Source: Meghimatium bilineatum (taxonomy: Eukaryota > Mollusca > Gastropoda > Stylommatophora > Philomycidae). From it: 64,000 bases of DNA. Positions within the stretch are counted from its first letter, which is position 1, and the number at the start of each line of letters is the position of its first letter. The notes below the pieces were generated by a model. The model ran no database searches. It worked only from the letters and a program-made list of their open reading frames with translations, and was not told the origin of the DNA. Made by a program: the position numbers and the translations under genes. The stretch lies in assembly GCA_034231615.1 (NCBI GenBank), contig CM067322.1, forward strand, positions 53,029,118 to 53,093,117, given 5' to 3'. Shown one piece after another: positions 31,276 through 41,760 of the stretch.

Positions 31276-33505
31276 TTATATGTTATTTAGTTTGGTGTTC
31301 CACGGACTTCTGCAGGCATTCGAACATCCTCACGGGCTGTCATGTAGCCAGTACACTTAGCCATAAATGTCATTTAACCTTCCCGATAAGACAGGCATAG
31401 ATAGGTAATTACTCAAAATTATTTGGATGATATTTAAAGAGATAAACGTATTGTACCATAAATAAAATTGACAAGCTTTTTATTAGGTCCGAGTAAAGCC
31501 ACGGATAAAATGTGTCTCAAAACTGGTCACACGAAAGACAACGTTGAGACTATTTTTTCTAGTCAACCTATTAACGTCACTCAAAGTGGCATGGTCAGCA
31601 AAAGTGCGTGATATGAAGTCATCTAGCCAACAATCTAACGTCACTTCTAGAGCCGTGGTTCGCCACCTAGTGCCATATGAAGTCATCTTGTCAGTCAACT
31701 AACGTTATTCTCAGTGATGAGTTCAGACTACTAGTGTCACATGAAGTCATCTAGCCAACCATCTAATGTCATATTAAATCATGTTGTCAGTTATATTGTA
31801 TGAAATGAATTTGAGTTGCCAGCAATTGCATGCCATACGTAATCATCTAGTTCACTTGATCTCTACGTAAAACCTCACACTAATATACGGTCCAAGCTGA
31901 AGACATAATGCTTTGCTGGGTGGTCACGAAGACAAATTGGAAAAGTCTGATCCTACGGATTCGTTTAAGATAGGATCACAGAATGATAACTATTTAATGT
32001 GATTTTAACAATAATTAATAACAAATTACAATAACTCTTTAAAAGCAAGGTTAAAAGTGTGTTCTTAGGCCCTAGGAGGGACTCGAATGAAAATCTGCCT
32101 CTAAGGAGGACATGTGTGAAAGAAGATTCAGTCAACCATCTAACGTCACGGGCGGTGACGTGGCTAATCAGCGAGCCCGTGACAGATAGGAAGAATATAA
32201 GACATATTTGCACAATTAACTAGAATCCCCATTCGTTACATTTTTCGACTATTGTTGGGCTCTCCATTGGACACTATTTATATACTTAATGTCGCATGTC
32301 AAAAATAGACAAGACCGATCACTAGATTGCAATAAAATCGACCTCCCAGGTTATGTTTTTTTTAGTTGGGAGGTATCTATTGTTGAGGTGGTCGCTAGCA
32401 TTATTTGAAATCATCCATCAATCTGAATATTTCCCGCATCAAATACTGAAGTAATGTTTAACTTCACCTTTTTAAGAAATGATAATTTTAAATTTCAGGA
32501 AATGACATTCTAGTAGCAATAAAGAAATTCTTAAGAGAATTATCAGTTATCCCACATCTTATTATTGCCATTCTTCCTTTCACTAGAGACGGAAAAATAA
32601 GACATGAGTTGGAATTATTAGGCTGATTTCCTTTCTGACAAGGAAATATTACGAGACTAACATTGTATAGAACATCGAAATAATTTATGTATTGAGAAAC
32701 AACGCACAACAACGGAAGCTCCTGGAGCTTTAACACGACAGCTTTGCAAAGTCGGGATTAATGTAAAGATTTTCGTGTTCTGATTAACTGTTTACGCACA
32801 ACTAAGAAGCACAAGAGGATAGAAATCCCGCATGAAGACGGAAGACCGCATTGATAATATTCAAAGGACAATAGTCAAGTGAAATGATTCAGCTGTTCCA
32901 CTAGATATTCCTTTATCTTTTCTCTATTGACAATCAAGATAGATGATAGACGATTCAATTGGTCTAATAAAAAACAAGACATTTATGATTTAGATGGCTG
33001 ATCCCTATGTGGAACAGAAAGTTTTAGATGATTGATTCCAATGTAGGACAGAACATTTTAAATGATTTATTCCGATGTGACATTGAAAATTCCTTCAAAA
33101 ATTTGAAGAAGTAATGTGATTTCTCATATAAAAAAATTAAGACTTGTAAAAAAGTGTTTGATAATTTATTTTACGGCGATTGTTAATCAGATTTATGATT
33201 GTAGTCAATGTGGCCCAAGTTTCAAACAGAAATCACGTATTTCCGCAGGTATCATGGCGATGTGATTTTGTAACAATTTTGACAAATAAACTACTACTAC
33301 CTATATGCTATATATAGTTGGTCTATACCTACCCAGAAAAGGGGTTACTTACTGTCTTCTGCATAGGTTCAGATAGAATTTTGCCCATAGTAGAATAGAT
33401 ACTGATGATTTAGTAAACATTATTGCTGGCTGACACATCATGGACTAATTAGTTTAAATAATTAGTTATGTAATTAAGACAAATTACAATGACTATAAAA
33501 TTGGT
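31276..33505. other. Unassigned DNA with weak internal repetition
   Basis: 31500-31790 holds about four imperfect copies of ATATGAAGTCATCTAGCCAAC plus a ATCTAACGTCA segment. 32985-33095 holds about three of GATTGATTCCGATGTGGGAC-like units. No gene, RNA or element recognised; the minus frames at 31483, 31965 and 32488 have no domain. Confidence 0.45.
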
Positions 33506-33664
33506 CGTTACTTCCCGGATTAGTCCGGACTCATTTAAGGCTGGGTCGACCCGGGAGCCGTTACGACCTGGAAAAAAAAACCATCTGCGCCTTGACTGGG
33601 GAATGAACCCAGGACTACTCTTATGCGAAGCCAGTGTCACACTGCGTGTAATCACTGAGCAACG
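33506..33664 (-). mobile_element. tRNA-derived SINE (copy 3, tail missing)
   Basis: CTTCCCGGATTAGTCCGGAC, GGCTGGGTCGACCCGGGAGC, GACTGGGGAATGAACCCAGG, CTTATGCGAAGCCAGTG and ATCACTGAGCAACGC match the head and body of the SINE at 34109-34379. The head junction abuts family D sequence at 33665. Confidence 0.88.
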
Positions 33665-33790
33665 CATACTTTCTACCGAAAGTCGTAGAGAGCGCAGCTA
33701 ATCTGTAAACCATGATACAACGCATTTTACTTTTCGAACTACATCCTGCTAATGTGTAAGAGTTTGAGAATTAACACAGAAGAAGAATAT
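33665..33790 (+). mobile_element. Partial family D copy
   Basis: TAATCTGTAAACCATGATAC, GAACTACATCCTGCTAATG, AGAGTTTGAGAATTAACAC and AGAAGAAGAA give the 3' half of D with its tail. Confidence 0.8.
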
Positions 33791-33849
33791 ATAGAATATA
33801 ATAGTGATTACTAATACACTTTATACTCGTTTTAAATGAAAAGAAGCAT

Positions 33850-34078
33850 GAGATGTGCCAGTTAAACCATGAACATAGAACATTGTAGTCATCATAGCAT
33901 GTGCCAGTTTAACAATGAACATAGAACATTGTAGTCAGCATAGCATGTGCCAGTTAAACCATGAATATAGAACATTGTAGTCAGCATAGCATGTGCTAGT
34001 TTAACAATGAACATAGAACACTATAGTCAGCATGACATGTGCTAGTTAAAGAATGAACATAGAACATTGTAGTCAGCA
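33850..34078. repeat. 46-bp minisatellite, 5 copies
   Basis: Unit GTGCCAGTTTAACAATGAAC, ATAGAACATTGTAGTCAGCA, TAGCAT. Copies differ at a few sites. Confidence 0.93.
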
Positions 34079-34108
34079 TTTTTTTGTAAGTACTTACCTG
34101 TATTTGTT

Positions 34109-34379
34109 GTGGAGCCGCGTTAGCGCAGTGGTTAGCGCACTGGCTTCGCATATGAGTGGTCCTGGTTTCATTCCCCAGTTGAGGCGGAAATGTTTTCAGA
34201 TCGCAACGGCTTCCAGGTCGACCCAGCCTTAAATGGGTACCGGATTAATCCGGGAAGTAAAGACTGCAAGGGAGAGGAGATGGCTACCGCCCTCATTTGC
34301 AGAGCCTGTGAAATGTGAGATCGCTAACATCTCACACCCCTACGGCATTAATAAATGCTATGGGTTACTTTACTTTACT
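34109..34379 (+). mobile_element. tRNA-derived SINE (copy 4, reference copy with TSD)
   Basis: Head: A box TAGCGCAGTGG at 34121-34131 and B-box region GGTTTCATTCCCC at 34162-34174. Then GTTGAGGCGGAAATGTTTTC, GGATTAATCCGGGAAGTAAA, GAGGAGATGGCTACCGCCCT and a GGGTTACTTTACTTTACTT tail. A perfect duplication TACCTGTATTTGTT at 34095-34108 and 34381-34394 (one more T matches on each side) defines the ends. About 271 bp, no ORF. Presumably moved by one of the resident LINEs; which one is not shown. Confidence 0.95.
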
Positions 34380-34394
34380 TTACCTGTATTTGTT

Positions 34395-35035
34395 ACAAAC
34401 TGACAGAAATTTGCAAGTTCCGCCGTTCTTCAGTGTCATCCAAATGATGATGAATACATTAAAATACGATGTGAAAGAACTCTAAAGCTGTCGCTCTGCG
34501 TTTTCTTAAAGGGGCTGAGCACATGCATTGGTGTATAATCTCTAAAATGTTCGGGAAAATTGGTAACAAAATGATACAAAACATTAAATGATATAGTCAG
34601 AAAAAAGGAATTAGTTTAAGAGATAAAACATGAAAATATATAATGCCAGTTATGGCATCTACAGAGATATAGTATATTATGTAAAATGTTACATATTAAA
34701 TAAGTGATTTATTTAAAGACATAAAAATAAAGAAATGCAGTTTGTCCATTATGGTATTTACAGAAAACTGGAATTTCATTGTAAACCACAGTGAAAGAGC
34801 AAATTTGATGGAAAGCTGAAAGAAAATGCATCAATGAAAATGGAAACAAGATTAGAAATGAATACATAATTGTTTTACAGAATTCCGATACTTTGTTCAG
34901 AGATGACAAAAGCTTTAGAGATTTTAAAATACCTTTCCTTTGATCTTATATGATCTTGTAAAACTGTATTGCTTGTATTGCAACAAGGGCCTAGATTTCT
35001 AGTCTATTGTCTTTCCCCGGGTGGTTTGTTATCCA
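34395..35035. other. Unassigned AT-rich DNA
   Basis: Nothing recognised. Confidence 0.4.
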
Positions 35036-36715
35036 CTCTTTCCGTTAAGCGTAGGGGTGATTGGAGTTCGAGCTTGCGTTCTAAAGCCAGATGTGTGGCC
35101 TCGGATGTGCTATGACCGTGTCCTGTTCAGAATGTCCCTGACGTTTTCTATCCATATTTTCCGTGGTCTTCCTCTGGCTTTGTACACTGATCTCATTTTG
35201 TTATATGCCTGTACGTGCAACTTGTCGTGATGCATTTTCATAATGTGGCCAAACCACATGATCTGCTGTCTTTCTATGAAATCTGTACAATGTATTCTAC
35301 CTATTCTTTTCCTGGTATCTTCATTTCGTAATCTATCGAACCTGGTGACCCCGGCGGTTTTCCTCAAGCATTTCATCTCGCATGTTACTATCTTTCTGTA
35401 ATGTGAAGATGAGAGAGACCAGGTTTGGCACTGATAACACAGTGTTAGCATGGTAGGAATATACTGTAGATCATTTGTCTTTTAACTTCCATCTCGATCT
35501 TGGGATAAAGAAGTAGTGGTGACAGTTGATATGTTACTGCATTTGCTTTTTGACATCTCGTCTCTATTTCTCTATCGAGGCTTCCATTTTCTGTAAAAAT
35601 ACTACGAGATATTTGAACTCTGCTACTTGTTTTACTACTATGTTGTCTATCTGTATGTTTCATGCATGTGGTTGCGTCTGTGGGTCACACCAATGGCCCA
35701 CTAGACATACCATCTATGCAACAGAAAATCTTAGTGGATGACATGCCGTTATATTGAGGTTATCTTATTATAGAAGCTTCATGGCACGTCATCTAAACAG
35801 ATTATGTTATGATTTGGTTTTGTTGTTGAAATATTTTTCATGTTTGCCTGAATATATATGTATGCACCCTCTGTGGTTGGGAGGGAGCCAGAGATGTACT
35901 GTGCAGCACTGAGGAGGAGGAAACTGACATCACTGTTTTTCCTATGGCTGAGGCCCATCATAGAGGCACAGTGACTCAGGATGTGACAATCCTTTTAACT
36001 TGAACATTTGGTTGCATGCCTGGAGCAATAGAGAAGTTCGGCATAACCAGTAGTCATTTGGTGGCGGGGAATGAGCACAGTGAACCCTATCTTGGCTACA
36101 GTGGCTAGGAGCAGTGCATAGGTTGAAACCTACCTTCCCGGAGGTGTGATAGTTATTTTCTGGCTCTGTCCCGGGGTGGACCAACAATCCACAGACTTCC
36201 CAGCAATATAATACCATCTAATGGCATTAAGTCAAAGGGCATGAGCCCATGGACCGCTGGATCAGCAACCAACCAACCAACCATCTGTATGTTTAGTGGG
36301 CTCGGTGTTCTGCATATTTTCATAGTTTCAGTCTTTTGTGTATTGACCTTCATGTTGTATATTCTACATATTGCAGATAGTTGAACATTATTTTGTAGTT
36401 GCTTTTCGTTTTCGTATATGAGAATCTGGTGGTCGTCTGCGAAAAGCAGTTCATTGTTTAGTTGCTCTGATTTATCTTGTTCTAAGTCGGTGATGTTGCC
36501 CTCTGCAATTTTTGCCTCTTTTATTATACTGTCTATTTATATGTTGAATAGCAAGGATGAGAGCACGCAAGCCTTACCCACTCCAGTTTTTTGTCTCTAA
36601 TGCATCTGTGATACCATCTGATGTTCTTACCACACATTGGCAATTTGTATACAAAGCTCTTATACTTTCTAACAGTTGTCATTTGATACAATACGGAAGC
36701 TTTCTAATATAGGGA
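35036..36715 (-). mobile_element. LINE fragment with RT catalytic box, diverged family G, split by element H
   Basis: Minus-strand order from 36715: IRALYTNCQCVVRTSDGIT, then GVGKACVLSSLLFNI (RT motif around RQG-x-LSP-LLF), LNNELLFADDHQILIYENE (FADD box), MKVNTQKTETMKICRTPSP up to the insertion at 36282. After it, EFKYL-like and IETRCQKANAVTYQLSPLLL, LCYQCQTWSLSSSHYRKIV, MKCLRKTAGVTRFDRLRNED, QQIMWFGHIMKMH and KARGRPRKIWIENVRDIL, ending near 35110. Sequence and order match family G (CYQCQTW, KARGRP). Several frameshifts. It covers more of the RT than most copies here. Confidence 0.88.
35661..36282 (+). mobile_element. Element H, 622 bp, nested in the LINE
   Basis: A perfect 12-bp duplication ATCTGTATGTTT at 35649-35660 and 36283-36294 brackets it, and the LINE reading resumes on both sides. 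It ends in ACCAACCAACCAACC, a (CCAA)n 3' tail, after CATGAGCCCATGGACCGCTG and GATCAGCAACC. Another 3' end of the same family is at 51354-51409. No convincing ORF; a non-LTR-mobilised element, long SINE or LINE 5'-region derivative. Family not recognised. Confidence 0.85.
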
Positions 36716-36904
36716 GCACAGAATAGAGCCACTATCTTCTTTTCAAGCATGTCCTAGGAGGCGACTAGGAAATTTGGGGGATGGAATGTAAACCTGTCAT
36801 CTTTGAAAAAAAAGTCATTGTCATTGCATGTTTTGCCTCAGTGTTTTACTTTTCTTTTCTGTCAAAAGTTTCAAATGGATGAGAAAGAGTATTATTGCAC
36901 TCTA

Positions 36905-37240
36905 ATATTGCACCATTGTCCCTCTGTGACAGACTCCTAGGTGGCAGGCAATGCTATGTGTGCCATCACTGCTGATGTGCCAACTGATCTGATAGACGAA
37001 CAATGAACAAGTTGCAGCAAATGTTTATGATACACTTCTGGTAGGAAATAATAATCTTGGGATACTGCCCCACAGTAATACCTCTCATCGAGACTGAACA
37101 CCCATCCATAATTAAACTGCATGCGTGTGAGTGCCACCTCGATTACTCAACTGAATAGGACATATGCTTCAGCAGAAAGGCTACGGGCTGTTAATAGACC
37201 TGTTCACGGCTAACGAGATTATTGTATCATCATAAAACAC
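36905..37240. mobile_element. Repeat family J, copy 1
   Basis: Parallels 43590-43766 plus 44348-44455: GATGAAC..GTTG, TCTTGGGATACTGC, CATCCATAATTAA, CACCTCGATTACTC, ATGCTTCAGCAGAAAGGCTA, CGGGCTGTTAATAGA, CACGGCTAACGAGATTA and ATCATCAT at the end. Both copies share a frame with the pattern VY..L......N...GIL......S.R. Family not recognised. Confidence 0.65.
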
Positions 37241-37567
37241 TATGTAGTGTATTACTTATTGTTGTATTTTGCGAGTAAGTTGTATAACTATGAACTGCTT
37301 TTTAAAAAATAAACTTAATTCTTATAGCAATGTCTACTTTGTGTTTCTCTGACAGTCCGTACTAGTGTTAATCTTAGTGCTGGGTTAAATTTGTTGTTGC
37401 TGTCATTTGTCATATAGACTTGTACAGTAAAAGTAAGAGCATATGGTCACAAGCGGAACATTTGATTACAGGCAACATTGCACAATGGATATTGCTCTGG
37501 AACACTAAGAAAATAAAAACAGGAGAACGGCTAAGAGACCACCTGGCAAAGACAGTTATAAACCAAG
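37241..37567. other. Unassigned AT-rich DNA
   Basis: Nothing recognised. Confidence 0.4.
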
Positions 37568-38060
37568 AGATAGATGATTAGTTAGTTAGTTTTTTCCTTT
37601 CGTGCCACAGGCGGGGTTTTGATTCTCCATACGTTGCGGTCCGCTGCCGGTACTTTTAGTTCTTGTATAGACTTGCAACCTATTATTTCCCCTTCTTTAA
37701 GTGTGGTGCTTTTTAGTGTAATTTCAGGCCTTCCTATTTTTCTTTTCCCCTCAGATGTCAACATAAGGACTTGCTGGTTCAGTCTGTTTTCATCAAGTCT
37801 TAGAACGTGTCCCAGGTATTTCCCTCTGCGTTTTCTTATAACATTTGAAACATATTCCTTGTGTACTTTATTTCTTATGTCGGTCTTTGTGACGAAGTCA
37901 CTCCATTTTATGTTCAACAATTTTCGGAGACAATTGTTTTCAAAGATTTTTTGGTCCGTTGTCTGTGTAGATTTCCACCTTGCACTTCCACAAGTCAATG
38001 ATGGAATGACACAGGTTTTGAATAGTTTTAACTTGGTGTGTCTTCCTCTGTATGTACTGA
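37568..38060 (-). mobile_element. LINE C-terminal fragment, family C, open reading frame
   Basis: The minus-strand frame 38166-37582 becomes LINE-like from about residue 38: YRGRHTKLKLFKTCVIPSLT, FENNCLRKLLNIKWSDF, DIRNKVHKEYVSNVIRKRRG, KYLGHVLRLDENRLNQQVLM, SEGKRKIGRPEITLKSTTLK, ending ADRNVWRI. YLGHVLR / GKRK-x-GRP-x-TL matches family C at 11768-12045. The 3' side has AACTAACTAACTAATC (minus), a different tail from that copy. 5'-truncated; the first ~37 codons of the frame are flank. Confidence 0.85.
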
Positions 38061-38425
38061 TAGATAATAAGACATTAAACAAAATGGAAGTACTAGTAAA
38101 AGACGAAATGAATAATTGTGGTTTGTTATGATCAGTGTTATACAAGGTGACTAGATACGTATCCACAGCTTAATATGCAGCATTCAATATTCAACACATA
38201 CACACTAGCATATGTAAATTGAATATTGGACATATAGAAACTACAGCCGTGTTCTATCAACACATTTGAAGTTTCTGCATGCGCAAAGATGTAAGTGTTC
38301 TTTTACGTGTTATTTCAGATGTATTGAAAATACGTTAATAGAGATATAGTTTTCGCTCACAAAAGGCATATCTAAGAATGATGAGATCAGTTATAAGGCA
38401 TCCTCTTTTACTTTTCAAAATAGTT
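38061..38425. other. Unassigned DNA
   Basis: Nothing recognised; GCATGCGCAAA at 38279-38289 is NRF-1-like but isolated. Confidence 0.35.
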
Positions 38426-38436
38426 TTATAATGGAC

Positions 38437-38735
38437 AAATCAACCAGTGTAAGGTAACAACCCTAAACAGGAAGTAGGTGGCTGGGGTAACACAGGGCAA
38501 AATGTCAAGAAATACAAAAATAGGTAGGTGTGTTATTTTCTTCCCTCATTACCTATCTGCTATTGTCCTCATTATAACCCTATTTGTATCCATGTAAGAC
38601 TTGTTTTATTGTGGTCATTTGTTTGTCCTGATGAAGGCTTTATAGTCGAAACGTCGTCTGTCTCTGTATCTCGTTGTTAAGTTGTTTTATGTTTCATTTT
38701 GGTAACACACCTACCTATTTTTGTATTTCTTGATA
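38437..38735 (+). mobile_element. Hammerhead-motif element, copy 1 (299 bp)
   Basis: Bounded by an 11-bp duplication TTATAATGGAC (38426-38436, 38736-38746). It starts AAATCAACCAGTGTAAGG and carries a 31-bp perfect inverted repeat (38505-38535 with 38703-38733; arms include ACAAAAATAGGTAGGTGTGT). A hammerhead-like motif lies between the arms near the right one (38628-38658). Compared with copy 2 it lacks about 280 bp of interior. No ORF. The arrangement resembles non-autonomous Penelope-type elements/retrozymes; see findings. Confidence 0.85.
38628..38658 (+). ncRNA. Hammerhead-ribozyme-like motif (copy 1)
   Basis: CTGATGA (38628-38634), then A, then GGC-TTTATA-GTC able to form a 3-bp stem II with one G-U, GAAA (38648-38651), then CGTCGTC, where A-C/G-T can pair around a 3-nt loop as the minimal stem III seen in Penelope hammerheads, with C at the expected cleavage position. 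Against activity: one extra A between CTGATGA and stem II, and little pairing for stem I. The identical motif is kept in copy 2. Confidence 0.5.
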
Positions 38736-38746
38736 TTATAATGGAC

Positions 38747-38921
38747 CCTTGATCCGCCAAGAAACTATTGCCGATCTAAATCTTTTCTTCAAATTGAACT
38801 AGATATCTAACTACAGACTACCGGGGTAAGAATCTGGGTGCACAGGACACGATGTTCTCCCTTCCGCACTCCTCTATGCGATATGAGAAAAAAGTAAACA
38901 TACAATTTAATTATCGGATAT
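38747..38921. other. Unassigned short spacer
   Basis: Unassigned sequence between the hammerhead element's right duplication and the next LINE. Confidence 0.4.
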
Positions 38922-38932
38922 AAAACCTGGAT

Positions 38933-39275
38933 GTGGTTCTACAGAAGAATGCTGAGAATACCATGGACTGCCAGAAAAACTAATGTAGAGGTGTTTAAAG
39001 AGTCAAATGTGAAATGGACCTTAATCAACAATATAAGAAAAAGGCAATCTTCTTTTTTTGGCCACTTCATGAGACAGGCAGGTTTAGAGAACATAGTCAC
39101 AACAGGCAAAATTGAAGGCAACGGAGACAGAGCGACAACGTGAGAAAATAGACAGTTTGACAACCTGGCACAGCAGGGAAACAACAACGACTTTGAAACA
39201 TAATACTGTGGACATAGAGCTGTGGAGAGCCATGGCCGTCTACGCCAGCCGGCATGACACCTGATGATGATGATG
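38933..39275 (+). mobile_element. LINE 3' end, family A
   Basis: Encodes MWFYRRMLRIPWTARKTN, VEVFKESNVKWTLINNIRK, SSFFGHFMRQAGLENIVTT then frameshifts near 39128 relative to 27658-28171. It ends GACACCTGATGATGATGATG. An 11-bp duplication AAAACCTGGAT at 38922-38932 and 39276-39286 marks this 5'-truncated insertion. Confidence 0.92.
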
Positions 39276-39286
39276 AAAACCTGGAT

Positions 39287-40595
39287 AAAAACTTGAGAGT
39301 ATAGCATTTGTCATGCCGCCTTTATTCGCTCATCAGTAAAGCTCGGTTTGATGTTTAATATTTCATTAAACCTTTGATGTTTAATATTTCATTGTATATT
39401 TTTCATATGGGTCACGCTTTTGCAAAATAAAGTACCATGGCCTACGTGATGATGTGGATAACATTCAAATGAATCCACAATTATTTTTGTCCCTGTATTA
39501 CACATTGCCATTTTGTGTAATTATTGTACCCCCATAAAAACGTCCATTTTATAATTTGTAGCATTGCGTTCCACATTCTTCCACGCCATTGACATCTTGT
39601 CACTTCAAGCCGGAACTTGCGTGAAGAAGAAAAGTGTTAGCCGCACTGCGCATGCTCATTTGTGTGAATGATGTCATCATCGCAACGCCCAGTAGTTGTA
39701 TTTATCTGGCCTTCTATCATTGAGATTTATTTCTTATTTCACATCATGCACAATTTCTAGTTTTCTCTTCTTCCGTTTCAGGCTGCAAAGTTAGCATGAG
39801 AATTAGCTTAGATTTCCATGTCAATGGACGTGTACCAGACCTGGTGGTGATGAATGTCTCTAGTTCCTCCTTCTGTAGGACTGTGGTTGTGCACAGAAGA
39901 ATATATTATCGCCACCACTCTAGTCATTCTGTGTGGACAAAAGAGTAAATGTTACATTGTTGAAATATGATAAATGAAGTAAAATGAATGTGTGGAAATA
40001 TTTCGAGAACGTAGTAGGAAAGATTATCCTGAAATGAAAGTGAAATATAATGATCATCAAATATAAAAAATAAAGCTTAAACAAAAGTTTTAAAACGAAG
40101 AATAACAGGTTTATTAAAAAAGTGAGAAGTGACGAATCTATATTTAAACATTAATGATTATTGATTGGTGCGTTTTACTGTAGATGGAACTATCAGTGAT
40201 AGAGTACTTGCCAAACTGGCATCGAAGCTGAGGCTTTGAAAAAAAAACCTCCATTCAGAATGCTTGTTAAGGGGCTCTCCGTAACTTACGTCAATATTGG
40301 AAGGGGAGGGGGTTTAATAACTTGGCTTCAACAAACTTTTGTTTATATACCAGCTGAATTATCTGAATTTGAAATTTTTTTTACAAAATCTAAACAAATC
40401 ATTTAGAGTTTTTGTACTGTTATTGTTTTTTTTGCAGGTTGGGTGGGGTAATTTTTTGGACATAATCTCGAAAGGAGTGCCGCTGAATTCTCGACAATTT
40501 GTGGACAGGGTGGAGCAGGGAATTGGGGGGGGGAGGGGGAACGTTATAATACCTAACAGAATTTCACCTAAAATTATTGGAATTGTATCATGAGA
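39287..40595. other. Unassigned DNA
   Basis: No repeat recognised apart from a short direct repeat TTTGATGTTTAATATTTCATT (39347-39391). A possible exon lies at 39781-39947 (separate entry). A G-rich run (40513-40541) is compositional. Confidence 0.4.
39781..39947 (+). CDS. Possible terminal coding exon (speculative)
   Basis: TTTTCTCTTCTTCCGTTTCAG ending at 39780 is a strong splice-acceptor-like pyrimidine tract. It is followed by an open frame in one phase: CKVSMRISLDFHVNGRVPDL, VVMNVSSSSFCRTVVVHRRI, then YYRHHSSHSVWTKE and TAA. No homology recognised, no partner exon seen, no polyadenylation signal verified. It could be chance. Confidence 0.15.
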
Positions 40596-40676
40596 TACCA
40601 AGACAAGAGATAGGACACGTTGGAGATACGTTGCAGCCAACCTTCGTTGTCGAGACGGCACTTAATGGTGATGCTC
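40596..40676 (+). mobile_element. Very short LINE 3' end, family F
   Basis: ACCAAGACAAGAGATAGGAC, GTTGGAGATACGTTGCAGCC, AACCTTCGTTGTCGAGACGG and CACTTAATGGTGATG match the last 80 bp of 12182-13027. A heavily 5'-truncated insertion. Confidence 0.85.
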
Positions 40677-40714
40677 ATGAAATGAACACCACACACATAT
40701 TGATGTTAATATTC

Positions 40715-40888
40715 TGATCTCTCTCTCTTGTTCTCTCGTTCTCTCTCTCTTTCTTGTTCTCACATTCTCTCTCTCTTTTCTCTCGCTCTCTCCTTCTTAC
40801 TCTCTCATTCTCACTGGTCTACGACAAGTTCCACAAGCATTATTTACAACTGAAAATATAATAAACTGTTACCAAAAAGTTCTCAGCG

Positions 40889-40945
<57 letters not shown>
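40715..40945. repeat. (CT)n-rich tract and (TAA)n microsatellite
   Basis: Loose CTCTCTTGTTCTC repeats at 40715-40815 and a pure (AAT)n at about 40889-40945. Confidence 0.9.
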
Positions 40946-41128
40946 GTACAGTATTAGTAATGAAATAATACAAAAGATAATACATTACTAATAGAGTGAT
41001 AATTAGTAGAGTTACTAATATATATTATAATGACATTAATAATATAAAAGGTGGTTTGTATTTCAAAATCTGGAAAATTTGGTATCAGGCGATCATGGAG
41101 GCCATTTTTAATTACATGTAAACGAAGT

Positions 41129-41545
41129 GTAGCACACGGACGAAAGGTTAGAGCAGTGTATCCCACCGTGGAGCTCACGCCCCACCGGTGGGGGGGGGGG
41201 GGGGGGTAATTTGATTGTTTGTTTTGTATAATACAATTTGTGAATATAAAAAATATGGATATGTTACAGGGGGGGGGGGCGGCATCCGAATTTTAGAAAG
41301 ACTTAGGTTGGGGCATGGTTAATATAAAAAGGTTGGGAAACACTGGATTAGAGCGTTGGTCTCACATATGTGAGGTCCACAGTTCAACTCCCGGTAAGTA
41401 CTTAATTTCTTCCGCTGGAGGGTAATTTAACAAACTCACCCTGTACATGTCGTGGCGACAGCAAAAGCATGCGGTGTTTATCACACAGCTACAAAATCAC
41501 TCCCTGCAACTCCCTAACGGGAAATATGCAGTATTTAACATTTAA
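41129..41545 (+). mobile_element. SINE-B copy 1, split by a MITE
   Basis: The head GACGAAAGGTTAGAG resumes after the MITE with CGTTGGTCTCACATATGTGA and a B-box-like CAGTTCAACTCCCGG. The body shares CTCACCCTGTACATGTCGTG, TTTATCACACAGCTACAAAA, CCTGCAACTCCCTAACGGG and ATGCAGTATTTAA with 56821-57060. The head resembles a tRNA. No ORF. Confidence 0.82.
41154..41345. mobile_element. hAT-like MITE, 192 bp, nested in SINE-B
   Basis: Terminal inverted repeats CAGTGTATCCCACC and (right end reversed) CAGTGTTTCCCAACC. The flanking 8-bp duplication is GGTTAGAG (41146-41153) and GATTAGAG (41346-41353), one mismatch. 8-bp target duplications and CA..TG ends of this form are typical of hAT elements. Two G runs (41190-41206; 41269-41278) and no ORF. 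Needs an outside transposase. Confidence 0.85.
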
Positions 41546-41752
41546 AAAAAAATTTTGACAGTAAACTAAGAGAGGTTTTCGCAGTATTGAGCCCGACGCG
41601 CTTAGGTTCCCAAAAGTCAGTACATTTTTAGATTTCTTTATGCCGAGTCCACCTAGGTATCGTTAGTGGTAAATTTTCTAAAATATTTTTTAGCTGAACC
41701 GTTAAGTTGAATATGGACCAACCGATTAGAAAATGAGCAACAACCCACATCG
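41546..41752. other. Unassigned short spacer
   Basis: Unassigned AT-rich DNA between SINE-B and the second MITE; nothing recognised. Confidence 0.4.
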
Positions 41753-41760
41753 GCTACAAA

